Positions 11,594-24,294 of a DNA stretch of 64,000 nucleotides are shown here, in pieces. Every line of letters starts with the position of its first letter. The first letter of the stretch is position 1. The stretch is from Phocoena phocoena (Eukaryota; Chordata; Mammalia; Artiodactyla; Phocoenidae), in contig NC_089232.1 in assembly GCF_963924675.1 (NCBI RefSeq), positions 35,731,312 through 35,795,311 of the forward strand. Reading direction: 5' to 3'. The translations under genes were made by a program, and so were the position numbers. The notes beneath the pieces are model-generated. The model was not told the origin of the DNA, made no database searches, and saw only the letters and a list, made by a program, of their open reading frames with translations.

Positions 11594-12769
11594 ATGGTAG
11601 CAAAAAAGCAGCCCAGTATACCTGCTGTATGTCAGATCCCAGGTCAGATCCCATCCTGATCTCCTCAACCAGATGTGCACTCTCCCTCCTTTGAACTCTG
11701 CAGCATCTGTGTTCACCTTTCCCATAGCCTTTATAATTTTCTACCCTGTATGGTTTCCTTATCTGTAAGATGGCCTAGGATGGATGGCTCCTGAGGTTCC
11801 TTTCAGCTATGACATTCTGTACTTTTGTGTTGTGAGCATCTTTTTCTTTTGCCTGACAAGTGATCTTTCCTTTGAGGAATTGTCTGAAATCCCCTGGACC
11901 AGATGATTCTTTAGGGGCATCTCATTTCTCTCATTTCTCCTTCCAAGGCAGGAAAGGTGGAGAGTGAGCAGGTGTGGAGCCCAGGCCTGGCCAACTATAG
12001 CCTTCTTCCTCTTCTCCACAGAGACCCAACCTGAGATGGTCTGAACCCTTGCTTGGGATTTTAAAGAATGAGGCTGGCAGAGAGTTTATTTCCTCAGGTG
12101 CCTCTAAGCTTAAGCAGAGTAAACCTAGAGCTGTATATGGTTATATTCCTTATTATCAGAAAACCTGGGGGACCAGGTCTGGAAATGGTAGAAATCCAGG
12201 AAGGTCAGGCAGCAAAATACTTAGCCCAAGTCAAGCTGCTTGAGCTGCTCTGGTTAGGGTGTATGCCTGTACTTTTAATGCCACCGTGAATTATTTTTCA
12301 ACTCTTCTGTGATGTTAGGTATTCACTCTAGATTCAAGTTTTGGGCAGGACCATTGACTTGTCTAACTGTAGGTCATGTTCCTGTATTCTAACTGCCAAC
12401 AAGCAAGGAGAGTTCTGGTTTCTACTGTGGCTTGTACTGGATCAGTTGGCTTCTAGTGTGGGAGGAGGGGCCCAATTTCCTTCCAAGACTCGGAATAGGG
12501 GGGTTCCCTCCAAATTAGAGGGATATTCAGGTGCTGGCAGCCAAAAGGACCTCCACTATAGTCCATCTCTTAGGCCGCATAATGCAACCATCTCTCCTAC
12601 AACAACAACAAAAATGCACTCATGCCCTCCTCAAAGGAGAACAGTTCAAAGTCTCATCAGTCATTTTATCTGGCCCCAAGTCCAAGTCTGCAAGTGATGG
12701 TCCACTGGAGACAGGCTGGGACCTGGGACTTGGGACCCTTTACTGCAATGCTGGCACCTAGACATCTCC
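11594..12769. other. Intergenic stretch, no gene seen
   Basis: The open frames here are short, lack homology I recognise, and overlap on both strands. Pieces may be old repeats, but none is clear enough to name. Confidence 0.4.
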
Positions 12770-13172
12770 TTGGGCAACAGAATACAAAGAAACTATAAGG
12801 GACTAAAAATAACTGTGTGCATGAGTAGTTGGGGCAAATTATGAACAAAATACAAAAAAGGCCCAAAGCCAACTGCCTCTTCTGAGGTGCCAGGAGCAAA
12901 AGCGGGGTACCACGCATGATTCCTGCACACAGCACCACCAAGGGGGTGGCCAGGCCACCTAAGCCACACCTCCGGCTCCCACCGACCCACTCCAATCCTC
13001 ACCCCATTTAAGAAACCAGGTCGCCCCACCTCAGGGAGTGAGCAAGGGAATCTTTTACTTGTTTTTGCTCCCTTGTGCCACAGCAGGAGTCCCAGTAAAG
13101 CCTTGCCTGAATTCCTCGTCTGTTCTCTTATCAATTTCTACTGATTGAAGAGTCCAAGAACCCAGGTTGGTA
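12770..13172 (+). mobile_element. Solitary ERV1-type LTR
   Basis: The segment has the layout of a gammaretroviral LTR in plus orientation: a GC-rich U3, a TATA-like 'ccatttaagaaa' near 13005, a polyadenylation-like 'agtaaagcc' near 13095, and a pyrimidine-rich end finishing 'gttggtaaca'. No gag, pol or env sequence adjoins it. The 5' boundary is approximate. Confidence 0.6.
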
Positions 13173-15000
13173 ACACATCCTTCTTCTAAGTTTTCATCAT
13201 CATCCTATCTCAGTGTTGTAATATGTAGCCTAATTTTGGAATTAACTATCACTAATAAACTTTAAATACAATAATGAAGAGAAGGAAGATGAAAGAAAAA
13301 GACAGTCACTAAAAACTTTACATTTATAAATGCAGCAAGAAAGGAAATACAAGTAGAGACTACAATCCTCATTTTTGAAACTAGTAATGAGGCTTTATTG
13401 GCATTTATGATTCCCCATCTTCAATACCTATTCCAGGTTTCCAGTTACCTTCAAGCTGCCCAGGATTCTTTCCTGGTGGGGTTAACTAAACTTTCATTCT
13501 TGAGGAATCCTACTTGGTGAGCCTGCCTATATGTAGTACAGTACCTTTCCATTAACTTGTATCCCTGGTGTGGGGGTGATGAGGTGTCCCAGGCGACCTA
13601 CTGGGTTCCAGTCATACCCCTCCTGCCTCTATCCCCTTGATAGTCAGGACCAGGTACCAGCCAACACTGTAACCTCCAGTGGCATGAGGAGACCACATCA
13701 GTTTCCAGTTAATAGGAGCCATTGCTGTAAGGCTCTGGTGAAAGTATTGCACTTGAATATCTAAATCAGCTGATTTGAGTAAAAGGGAAGCATGAATTTT
13801 GGAGAATCATTAGGTATAATCTGAGAGGTGCCACACCCACTTTCACCAGTGAACCAGTTGGTTCACTGACATTTGCATTTTGCTGAGGAAGAAAACTCTA
13901 TTTGTCCTTGGTTCGGAACATACACTTCACCTAGCAGGAGAGTACTACAAACTCTCAGAGTACTGTCTCCTGGCTGGCACTTGAACTGATCTTTTTTTGA
14001 AATTACGTTCTTATGTTATTAAAGTAATATATGCACGTATTCTTTTTAAAAATCATGTAATACTAGAAGATTAATAAGACAAAGGAGTCCACTGCCCATT
14101 CTGCCTCCTTAGTCTCCTTTATTAGAGGCCTTCATTTTCAAAATTTTAGCTTTCTCTTCTATTATCTTCATATTTATAATAACATACTCATTGTGTTATT
14201 ATTGATTTATGAATTTGATACCCGATCTGTTGACTTTTTGTTATATGAGAATTTAGCCCTTTCCCATTTTCTCTCATCCACCTTTTATTTGCTATATCAC
14301 AATCTTTATAATTTAAGATAGACACCATTTGAATAGACACCACTTATATCATTATGACTTTGTAAATATTGTTTACTGCTGAGCCAAGTTCTATACCATG
14401 GTTATATTTTCTTTATCTTAAAACTTTTATTTTCCCTGGAGCTAATGATTTTTTCCCTGCATAGATTTCATTGTATCTCTACTTATTTTTTCCATCAAAT
14501 GTGTCATATTTCTACCATTGTTTTAAAATGCTCACACTCATCACATATTTTTCCATGGCCATTTTCCCCTAGAGATTTTCTTCCTAAGAAATCTTCCTCT
14601 CTTCCTTGCTTGCTTGTTTACTTCCAACCTCTTGCTCCAACCTTGACCTATTATTTTACCTTAGGCCTCCTATACTGTAATCTCCCCTCACTAGAAAAAC
14701 TTGTTATTTCTGGTTCATGAAGATCCAAGACTTTCTGAAATAAACAGAAAACAGCAAACACCATCCATATAAATCAACTATAAGAAGAAAATAACAACCC
14801 TTTTCAGCTAATGAAAATACAACCAAAAAATAGGGGGAAACTGCAACACAGCACTCAACATGAATTAAATATCATTTGGTAAGCAACTGCAGCTAAAAAG
14901 AACATAAAAAATCATACACTGAAAAGCTCAAGATAGAAATGGACACAAAACAGAAAGCTGAGAAATGAGGATTGACTGATTCAGAAAAGAAGAACAAAAT
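13173..15000. other. AT-rich intergenic stretch with diverged LINE-1-like pieces
   Basis: No gene is recognisable. Around 13990-14140 the text resembles an inverted old L1 3' end ('aagtaatatatgcacgtatt', 'ccactgcccattctgcc'). The remainder is AT-rich and unassigned. Confidence 0.35.
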
Positions 15001-15010
15001 AATAATCTTG

Positions 15011-15218
15011 GGCTTCCCTGGTGGTGCATTGGTTGAGAGTCCGCCTGCCGATGCAGGGGACATGGGTTTGTGCCCCAGGTCCAGGAAGATCCCACATGTC
15101 GTGGAGCGGCTGGGCCCGTGAGCCATGGCCGCTGAGCCTGTGCGTCCGGAGCCTGTGCTCTGCAACGGGAGAGGCCACAACAGTGAGAGGCTCGCATACC
15201 GCAAAAAAATAAATAGAT
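15011..15218 (+). mobile_element. CHR-type SINE, short form
   Basis: It runs from 'ggcttccctggtggtgcatt' through 'gagcctgtgctctgcaacgg' to 'cgcaaaaaaataaa'. A perfect 13-bp duplication, aataataatcttg, flanks it at 14998-15010 and 15219-15231. It differs from the long form by stopping after the 'agtgagaggc' block. Confidence 0.93.
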
Positions 15219-15534
15219 AATAATAATCTTGAGATATGAAAACTAAATTATATGGTGTCTAAGGACAAATGGGTTAGACTAAGAATTCAGTAAGGAACAT
15301 TGAGAAAAAAAATTAACACAGGAGAACCAAAAATAAATTTGGAAAAGAAGTAAACAATCAGAGAAAAAGTGAGAAACACAGAAGACAGACAAAGAAGAGC
15401 CAACATACGTATCATCAGAGTCCCCAAAAAAGAAAAACAAACAAACGAAAACACTCATGAAACTATAATACAAGACAATTTTCTGGAAATAAAATAAGAC
15501 ATGAATTCCTCCAAGGGACCAAAGGGACCTGGGG

Positions 15535-16328
15535 AAAAAATGGACTCAATATCATTAGCCTCAGGGAAATGCAAACCAAAATCACAATGAAATATCACTT
15601 CACATCCACTAGGTTGGCTATAATAAAAAAGGCAGGTAATAACAAGTGTTGGTGAGGATGTGAAAAAATGGAACTCTCATACCTTGCTAGTAGAAATGTA
15701 AAATGGTGCAGCCACTTGGGAAAACAGTCTGGCAGCTCCTCAAAAGGTTAAACATAGATTTACCATATGATCCAGCTGTTCCATTCTTAGGTATGTTCCC
15801 AAGAGAGCTTACAATATGTTCACATAAACACTTGTACATGAATGTTCATCGCAGTGTTATCCATAATAGTCAAAAAGTGGAAACAACTCAAATGTCCATC
15901 AACTGATGAGTGGGTAAATAAAATGTGGTATATCCATAAAATGGAATGTTATCTGGCGATAAAAAGAATGAAGTACTGATGTATACTGCACAACATGGAT
16001 GAACCCTGAAAACATAGTTGGAAGAAGCCAGTCACAAAAAAACCCACATATTATATGATTCCGTTCATATGACATGCTCAGAATAGGCAAATCTATAGAG
16101 GCAGAGAATAGATTAATAGTTGCCTAGGGCTAAGGAAATTGTGGAGAATTAGAAGTGACCACTAATGGGTAACAAGTTTCTTTGTGGAGTGGTGAAATAT
16201 TCTAAAAGTGATTGTGGTGATGATTGCACAACTCTGTGAATAAACTAAAAACCATGGAATTGTACACTGTAAATGGGTGAGCTGTATGGTAGGTGAATTA
16301 CATCTCAGTAAAGCTTTAAAAAAAAATG
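15535..16328 (+). mobile_element. LINE-1 3' end (L1M type), truncated
   Basis: Typical ORF2-end and 3'UTR phrases are in order: 'caaaccaaaatcacaatgaa', 'ggtgaggatgtgaaaaaatg', 'ccatatgatccagctgttcc', 'aaatgtccatcaactgatga', and finally 'acatctcagtaaagctttaa' before an A tail. Stops and indels break every frame, so no protein is made. Confidence 0.85.
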
Positions 16329-16339
16329 GATACAGGAGT

Positions 16340-17290
16340 CAGCTTCAAAGAGTTTGTCATTGGCCAAATTTAGGACAATTTGCACATCAAAAAGAATAAT
16401 GTTAATCAATTATAATAATTTAAAAAATATGTCCATTGTAATTCTTGAACAAATAAAACATAAGAAAAAGGGGAAGAACAAGAAAAGTTCATCTTTACAA
16501 AGTGGTAAGTGTACAAGGAATAAGAAAATAGACAATCACCATTTGCAACCCCAAATGTAATAATTAACCAAGTCAAGGATTATTAATGAATGCTAAAGCT
16601 ATTGGGAAAAGTTGTTGGGGAACAGGATATTCACACAGACTCCAAGCATCACCCCACAGATTACTTATTAATTACAAGAGGAAAGTTATGCATTCATAAA
16701 GGATAAATCAAGCAATCATCATACCCAAGTGACCAAAATCACTAACAATGGGACTACCAAATGTGTGCCTCCTAAGAGGTATTTTTTCCAAAAATATTTA
16801 ACCTAACTTCCCACTACAGGAAATACAGTGGATACTCGGACAAGTTTAATACCACCATAAGGAAATAACTGTCTCCAGAATATGGGATGTTCTACAAAAC
16901 AATTGGCCTAGACTCTCCAGAAATGTCAAAGGTATGAAAAAATAGAAACAGATGGTATCGGGATGAACTGTTCTAGATTAAAAGAGACTAAATAGATTAA
17001 ACAACCAAAAAACAATAAGGGAACCTCAACTGAAAACTGGAGCAAAAAGAAAAAAGAGCTATAAAAGATTTTAGGGGGAAAGTTGGAGAGAGTTGAATTT
17101 GGGCTGATATTAGATTATATTATAAAATTTGGGGGGAGTGATATTATAGCACTATTATTAAGATTGTAGTTATATAGGAAAATGTCCTCCTTGTTAGGAG
17201 ACACATGCTGAAGTAATTAGAGGTAAATGTCTTGATGTCTATAACTTATTTTTGGTTAACAAAAAAAGTATATGTGTGTACCTATATCTA
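16340..17290 (+). repeat. Probable older LINE-1/HAL1-like 3' sequence
   Basis: Phrases such as 'ctgttctagattaaaagaga' and 'ggagacacatgctgaagtaa' recall L1-derived 3' UTRs. It sits directly downstream of the L1 tail and may be a second, older insertion. Class assignment is tentative. Confidence 0.45.
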
Positions 17291-17321
17291 TATAAAAATA
17301 GCAACTGTTAACAATCAATGA

Positions 17322-17895
17322 ATCTGTGGTTGGCAGCCTTTAAGATAGCATGCAATGAATCCTGTCCTTCCCCCGTGAAATTCACACCCTGTGTAATCTC
17401 TTTCCTTGAGTATGAGCTAGAGTTAGTGATTGGCTTCTGCATGTGGCAGAAATGATAGGATGTCACTTCTATGCTTGGGTCACAAAAAGACTGCGGCTTC
17501 TGTCTTGGACATTCTCTCTCCCTCACTGGCTCAGATTGAAGCTGGCTGCCATGCTGTGAACCACTCCATGGAGAAGTCCACGTGACAAGAAACTTAGGGA
17601 GGCCTCCAGCCAACAGCCAGTGAGGACCTGCGACCCTCAGTCCAACAGCCCACGAGGAACAGAATCCCACCAACAACCACATGAGTGAGCTTGAATACAG
17701 ACCTTTCCCCAGACCAGCCTTCACGTGAGTCTGAAGACCTTGACTGCAGCCTCATGAGAGACCCTGAGCCAGAGACACCCAGCTAAGCAGTGCCTGGGGC
17801 CCTGACCCACAGCAACTGTGACATGATAAATATTTGTTCCTTTAAGTAGCTGTTTTGGAGTAATTTGTTTCACAGTGATAGAGAACTAATTCACT
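17322..17895 (+). mobile_element. MLT1-type MaLR LTR
   Basis: The right half follows the MLT1 pattern closely: 'ccttgactgcagcctcatga', 'agagaccctgagccagaga', 'cacccagctaagcagtgcct', 'gacatgataaatatttgttc', and 'gtaatttgtttcacagtgat' at the end. This is a solitary, old ERVL-MaLR LTR. Confidence 0.8.
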
Positions 17896-18249
17896 AAGTA
17901 AAGGATACATCTATTGCACTCTTTTAATTTTTCTGTGCATTTGCAGTTTTTCTCACCACAGGGACACTTTGGCCTGCACACTGCTGTTGGCACCATGGCC
18001 CTGCATACTGAATCCAGCCACTGCTGACATTTGATGTTCCTGCAGTAAATTATTTCTCAACGGATTCACTAGCAGGATCGTCCCGTGCCCAAGCTCAAGC
18101 TTCCAGGTGTAGGGCCAGAAACGACCTGGCTTTCTCAGCTTCCGCAGTGGGAACTGTGTTCCTGCCTTCTGCCAGGACTCATACAATGGGGGATTCCTCT
18201 CAGATGGGAAAGTTATTCAGATGCTGGGTAGACCAAAAAATAATAATGA

Positions 18250-18347
18250 CGGGGAGGTGGAGGAAAAAAAAGGGGAAAAGAAAGAAAAGGAGAAAGGAGG
18301 GAAAAAAGAAGATGGGTGGGGGGGAGGAGAGAGAGGAGAAGAGAAAA
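18250..18347 (+). repeat. Purine-rich simple-sequence tract
   Basis: About 98 bp is almost purely A and G on the plus strand, built of aaag, ggag and ggga units. Such tracts can adopt triplex (H-DNA) structure and mutate quickly. Confidence 0.8.
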
Positions 18348-18440
18348 CACCTCCTGTTCTTTCTTCTGCTCCCCAACTGTCTGGAAAGCTTATCTGGAGG
18401 TCAGGGCTGGAGGTGAAGATGGGATAATTGGTCATATACA

Positions 18441-18763
18441 CATGTAAAAATTAATAAGCAGAAACCTCAATTAAATAATTTGGAGACCAGAATGGGGAGC
18501 TCTCACACCCTGCAACCATAGCGGAGCCCAACAGGAAGAAGAAAAACTCCTCTTCTTTCCTGGGAAGGAAAAGCCATGGACTCTGTTTACTATAGCTCTC
18601 CCCACTTCCTTTTCCCTTCTATAAAAGTGTTCTCCTTCCCTTGCCGTGGGAAACTTGCATGGCAGGTTTGCAGACCCTGACTTGCAAATTTTGACTGATC
18701 CTGAATAAACCCATCTTTGCTGGAGAAAAATCTGGCAGTCTATTTGTTTTAGATCAACAGACG
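18441..18763 (+). mobile_element. Solitary ERV1-type LTR
   Basis: There is a TATA-like 'ttctataaaagtg' near 18618, a polyadenylation signal 'cctgaataaacc' near 18700, and a terminal 'tctatttgttttagatcaac'. This is the order of U3, R and U5 in a plus-oriented gammaretroviral LTR. There is no internal viral sequence. Exact ends are uncertain. Confidence 0.55.
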
Positions 18764-19086
18764 TGATATAGCAAAAGCTACAGACAGGAAAGAGACTTCC
18801 ACAGGCGTGGAAGAGATTAGAAAGCTGAAAATGCAGAGGGCCACTGTTGTAATAATATCTATTCCTTCAACCATGTTTACCTCTTCCCCTTCCTCAAGCA
18901 GGTAGCAGGCTCTGTGTTTACTTTCCTCAGGGGAGGTTTGTGGTGAGATGAAAGAAGTTGCCTAGGAAACATTCCATTCCTGGCTTTGTTTTCAAAAGTC
19001 TAGCCCCCCTGAGGTGATTTAGTGCACAGTGGGGAGAGGAGACAGGAAATGGCTTTGCGGGAGCAGAGGCACTGGTGGGGTTTCTT

Positions 19087-19294
19087 GGGCTTCCCTGTTG
19101 GCGCAGTGGTTGAGGGTCCGCCTGCCGATGCAGGGTTCGTGTCCCAGTCGGGGAAGATCCCACATGCCGCGGAGCGGCTGGGCCCGTGAACCATGGCCGC
19201 TGAGCCTGCGCGTCCAGAGCCTGTGCTCCGCAACGGGAGAGGCCACAACAGTGAGAGGCCCGCGTACCGAAAAAAAAAAAAAAAAAAAAAAAAA
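19087..19294 (+). mobile_element. CHR-type SINE, short form, with internal deletion
   Basis: It follows the short-form consensus and ends in a tail of about 25 A. Relative to the other copies it lacks the 'ggacatg'-like segment between 'gatgcag' and 'ggttcgtg', just before the B box. I could not find a convincing target-site duplication. Confidence 0.9.
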
Positions 19295-20124
19295 GATGTC
19301 CTCTGGCTGGGGGAAGGGTCCAGGCTCCTGCGACAGCCAGGACCTGTGCCCTGCTCCCTGACAACACCCCAGGGGCTGGGTGACCTCGGAGGGAACAGTG
19401 AGGGGTTTCCAACCTCACCAAATCTCCACATGCGCCAAGGGTGACATGTAAGCTAGTGGCTCCTCGAACTGAGGGAACCAGGTAAACTGAGACTGGGGGC
19501 CTTGGCAGTGACGAGGGATGACCCATAATGGCAGGGTGTTCCAAGGGCCTCCCAAGGATGGCCTGAGACAGACTTTCCTGTTGTTTGGAGGTGAAATTAA
19601 CTTGATTTAGATAATTTATTCCATAATGGAGTTTTTAAAAACTTGGAGGGGATTAATGCACTACATCAATAAACTGCCCTGACCATCTTTATGCACTTAG
19701 TTTTTTCTATCTATGGGATGCTTTTTGAAAGGTAGATTCACAGAAGTAGAAGAATTACTGATTGAAAGGGTATAGACATTTTTAAGGCTCTTGATACATA
19801 TGACCTAAATGTCCTCTGGAATCTTTGTGACTTTTCAGATTTAGATTTTAAAACTAGGACCTCTCCTCAGTGAGGTTGGGTGGGAAGGGACGGGAAACCT
19901 GTTGGGAGGCTCTTGCAGTATTTCATATGAGACATGAGGAAGGGCCAAAGTAATATTATGGCAGTGGGGAAAGAGGAAGGGACAAATTCCAGTGCCATTT
20001 AGGAGGTGATGTCAGTAAACCATCTCTGCCTATCCGTGAAGGAGAGAGAGTAATCAAGAGCAACTTACTAACTTCCAGTTTCAAAACTGGGTAGACGAAA
20101 ATCCTATCAATCAGGAAGCAGTGA

Positions 20125-20350
20125 GCTTTGGTGGAAAGAGCCTGTGTCATGGATCTAATGGACCCAGCTCAAATCCCAGCCCTCCACCCCCCACTAATTA
20201 GCTGTGTGGCCTTGGGCAAGTTACTGAAACTCTCTAAGCCCACATGCCTAGATTTCCTCACTTGTGAAGTGGCCATAGTAACATATGTTAGTCTCCTGGG
20301 TTACTGTAAGGATTAGATATGAAAATGTTTTAAAGCACCTGGCCTATTGT
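20125..20350 (-). repeat. MIR SINE
   Basis: Plus-strand text 'gctgtgtggccttgggcaag', 'ttactgaaactctctaagcc' and 'ggattagatatgaaaatg' is the reverse complement of the MIR consensus, so the element is on the minus strand. Confidence 0.8.
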
Positions 20351-22929
20351 GGCTTTGAAGAAATGAAAGAAAACCGATTATATGGATAGAAGAGGATATA
20401 ATCACTTGAGAATAAAGAATATATGTGGTTTGAGAGAAATTGTGTTTAAGATGTCTGCAGGGGGTTCCATGCAGTAGAGTTTATCTTGGTATACTATTTT
20501 AAGAGACCCACGTGTATGAGAAGGACTAGAAAAGAGGGGGTGGTGATCCTGCTACCCTTGGGCAATGGTGAGTTCTCAAGTATGACCACAAGGTGGAGGC
20601 CCTTTTGTGCAAAAAGCTCCTTAGACTGTTGACTGGTGGGGTGGGAGCGCCATATTCATCTGCCAAACAACCATGGAGATGTTCTCTGTACCGGACTCTG
20701 CCTTCCAGAAGCTTCCTGACTTGTATAGTGGGGGCTTCAGCTTGGTGGGAGGGCAGTGAGTTTCTCTTTTTACCACTGTAGGCTTTTAGACCTTTACCTA
20801 ATCAGGGAAATTTTCCTTCCAGGTTGGTCACTGATATATCTGACCAGGTGTAGAGTGAACTACAAAACTGAGTTCCCTAAGCCTGAAGTACTTTTTTGTT
20901 TCTGACAATGCACTTAGAAAAAAGATAACATTTAACAGAACTCAAGAGATTTCCTGGGGCTTTCTACCAAAGCTCTTCCCTACCTTCCAGTCCTTTAAAA
21001 AAAAACAAAAAAAAAAAAACCAGGACACTGACCCATTTGAAAAGTGCAAATCTGACCAAAGGCACAGATCTTCCCTGTAGAGAGTGTTGGGGGACAGTAA
21101 ACCTCTCCTATCTAGAGAAAATAAAATGCCTTATTAATAGGAAGTACAGTGTTATCAGCATTATTAGTCTAACTGTATGTTGAAGAAGATGGATTTATGA
21201 GTTATAATCCAAACAGCAACTTTAGATTTAAATGCCATTATCCCTTTTGGGAGTGGGGTGTAAGTAATTTTCCCCCTTCATCTGCATTAAACCCTGCAAT
21301 CCCCAGTATTATCCTAGTTACTTTAAGTAAAAAGAGGTCATCACTCTACATCATAAACAGGCTCAGTTTAGCCATTGAGATGTCAGTCCTAAATAATCAG
21401 AACTCCAAACATTGTTTCCAGCCTTCTCCCCTCTCCCTACAAGGGCGCGCTATGCAGTGTGTATCGAGGACGGAGGCGTCTGTCTCCTCCTGTCCCCAGC
21501 TCCAAGCAAACCCCCTCCACCCCAACTTTCTAACTCTGCTTTTGGATCCTCAGGATTACAGGAGGTGGGAGGGGGCCGGGTACATTTTTACTCAACTGGT
21601 ACTGTAGTAGGATGGCTTCCTGCTCTTCAGGTCTGGAGGTGTTTAAAGCTGATTTTCTCATGGGGTTCTCTTTCAAGAATCCCAACACTGCTGGTTTCAC
21701 CTGAATTCTCTTGACCTGGGAATTCAGCAGTTTCTTTGCTCCCTCCACAGTCCCTAAGAATCCACTTCAGTCTTCTTTTGGCTGAGGTTCCAATGTTCCT
21801 CTAGACGGCCCCATTGGTGGTGGTCTAAGACAACCCCAGTGGCTCTCTTTCTCTCTGCTATCATCAGGTCCACGAGACACACTCTCACTCTACATGGCCT
21901 GAGAAACTGGGCATGCAGGTCCATCCCAGGGCAGAGGCAACTCTTCTTCATTCTCCTCCCAAAGCAGCTCATCAGCCCACCTCTTGCCTCTAGATTTCCT
22001 GAGTGAGGGCGAGACACTCATCCGCTCTGCCTCTGTAGCTGCAGGGCACACAGATCCGGGTTTCTAAGGGCTCTGGTTGAAGCCCCTGTCGCTTAGCCTG
22101 GGCAAAGGCAGGCACTGCCCTACCCCATCAGTCAGGGTCCAGTCAGGAGTCAGAAAACACATCTGTTATTTTCACCGAGAGAATTTAACGTGAAGAATTG
22201 TTAACGAGGTATTGAAGAACCGAAAAAGCAAAAGAGCGTGAAGATATCATGGAGGTGGCAACGACAGGAAGCCACTACCGTGCCTAAGGCTGGAAGCACA
22301 GAGAAGCTGTTGGAATTATTTACAAGGAGAAGCTTGTTGGAGGGGCCAGCAGAGCTGAAACTCAGACCTCTGAGGACGGGGTGCCAGCCAGCTGGTGCTG
22401 CATGTCCAAGGGGGTGTGATTAGCTGGATCAGAGGTAGAAAAACTGTATGTTGGAACCAACTGCTGCTACTGGAACAAACTACTGCTGCCAAGGTGAAGA
22501 AGCATCGTTAGGGCGATGGCAACAGAAACAATAAGCAGAGGGAGGGGAAGAGCCCTTCCTCCCACTCCAGCCTTGCGAGCTCCTCTAACGCCCCCTAGTG
22601 GCAGAACCTAAAAGGAGCAGCTGGCAAAGGAGAGTCCCCACCAGGAATCACAAAGCCTAGTGCAGAGGGTGGGTCTGAAGCTGAGAGACCCTAGCTTAAA
22701 CACTACCACATCCTTTCTTTGTTACTCTAAAGAAATGCTCCAGAAATTATTCTCATTTCCAACCACCAGTACTCTCTGATACACTTGATCTGGGTAATTT
22801 GTCTAATAGATCTCAGTCCTCTACTTTGAAAATCCTTCAGATTATTCGAATTCACAACTCACATTAGTATCCAAAATCTATTGTATCTTGGTGCCTCCAC
22901 TGAAACTTCTAATTTAATGTCTATAGCTA
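20351..22929. other. Intergenic stretch, no gene seen
   Basis: An A-rich tract at 20999-21020 and a repeat-like block at 22130-22440, beginning near 'cagtcagggtccagtcagga', are visible. I cannot name the block's family. The longest open frame (21197-21607) has no recognisable protein features. Confidence 0.4.
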
Positions 22930-23215
22930 CTATTACAATAATAGTAGCTAACATTTCATAGGCATCTACAAGGTACCAAGCAGCACTAAGGAATTTACAT
23001 ATTAATAAATCTCATTTAATCACCAACAGTTTTACTATTATCATTAAATACTATTATTGATATTCATGTACTTTTTCATCCCCATCTTATAGATGAAGAA
23101 ACTGAGGCGCACAGAGATTAAGTAACGTGCCTAAGACCATACAATAAGTAAGTGATGGAGCCAAGGTTCAAACCCAAGCAACCTGGTTCCACAACCTGCA
23201 GTCTTAGTCACTATG
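22930..23215 (+). repeat. MIR SINE
   Basis: The core reads 'ccatcttatagatgaagaaa', 'ctgaggcgcacagagattaa', 'gtaacgtgcctaagaccat'. An AT-rich stretch with 'tactattat' units interrupts the left half. Confidence 0.8.
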
Positions 23216-23219
23216 TTGA

Positions 23220-23461
23220 TTGTGTTGTAGACTGAATGTATCTGTTCCCCCACCCCCAATTCATATGTTGAAGCCCTACCCCTCAGTGTGGCTGTACTTG
23301 GTGAAAGAAAGTGATAACAGTTGAATGGGATAATAAGGATGATCTGATAGGATTAGTGTCCTTATAAGAAGAGACACTGGAGAGCTCTGTCCCTCTCTCC
23401 CTCTCCCTCTCCCTCTCCCTCTCCCTCTCCCTCTCCCTCTCCCCCTCCCCCTCCCCCCTCC

Positions 23462-23518
<57 letters not shown>

Positions 23519-23722
23519 GGATGCACTAAGGAAGGACCAGATGAGCACACAAGAAGGCGACTGTCTACAAGCCAGAAAGAGAACACTTACCAGAAACCAA
23601 ATTGACCAGTACCTTGATCTTGGACTTCCCAGCCTCCATAATCAGGAAAGTAAATTTCTGTTATTTAAGCCACCCAGCCTGTGCTCTTTTGTTATAGCAG
23701 CCTGAGTAGACTAACATGGACT
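23220..23722 (+). mobile_element. MaLR (MST/MLT1-type) LTR hosting a large microsatellite
   Basis: The left part, 'agactgaatgtatctgttcc' to 'agtgtccttataagaagaga', and the right part, 'gatcttggacttcccagcct' to 'tttgttatagcagcctgagt', are the two halves of a MaLR LTR. The normal R-region pyrimidine stretch between them has grown into a 127-bp simple repeat. No internal retroviral genes remain. Confidence 0.8.
23391..23517 (+). repeat. (CCCTCT)n / (CT)n polypyrimidine microsatellite
   Basis: A run of CCCTCT hexamers passes through CCCCCT variants into pure CT dinucleotides and ends 'ctcttt'. The minus strand gives an Arg-Glu repeat open frame that is not a protein. Confidence 0.95.
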
Positions 23723-24294
23723 GATAGTTTTATTATGTAACTTGAGTTTATTGGTTTCCAAGGGAATTAATGTATTCGAAATAAGGCATCATTAGTAGTC
23801 CCCAGCTAATTTCATGTCCCTCATATTTTGATGGTCAGACTGTTTCCTTCCACTCCTGGAGTAGCTGAGTCACTGCCAGGAGAAAGGGAGTGTGAGATGA
23901 GGTTATGTCCAGACCTCTATGACAGTCTGTTAGGAGCACCCAGCTTCCTCAGCACACGGAGTAGCACTAGGATGTGCTGCTGTTGCAGTGGGCAGGTGGG
24001 CAACCATTTGGTGCTTCATGGGAGGACACCGTAAGTGGGAACGGCTTAACCTGGGCAGGAGAGGGGCTTAGCAGGGTGTAGGATCAGATTCCACGGCAGC
24101 CACAGAGCCCTCGGCCTACTTCTGCAGGTGAGTCGCATCTAGCCTTTCTCCTGCCTTGTGGTGACTGATCTTTCAAGCTATCAAGTTAATCACAAGGACA
24201 TGTACCAGCCTCAGTGCCCCCCTCTCCACAATACCCCAAAGAAACCATAAAGAAAATAATTATTATAAGCACATTTCAACTTTTCATGCCTCAC

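Noticed and set aside
12770..18763. Possible complete endogenous retrovirus between the two ERV1-type LTRs
   Set aside because: The two LTRs are unlike each other, and the DNA between them is LINE, SINE, MaLR and AT-rich sequence with no gag, pol or env traces.
18927..19544. 205-residue minus-strand open frame
   Set aside because: Its centre is a translated CHR SINE, including a poly-Phe run from the A tail. The same pseudo-peptide recurs at other SINE copies in the window.
23276..23586. Arg-Glu repeat open frames on the minus strand
   Set aside because: They translate the (CT)n/(CCCTCT)n microsatellite inside a MaLR LTR and are not a gene.
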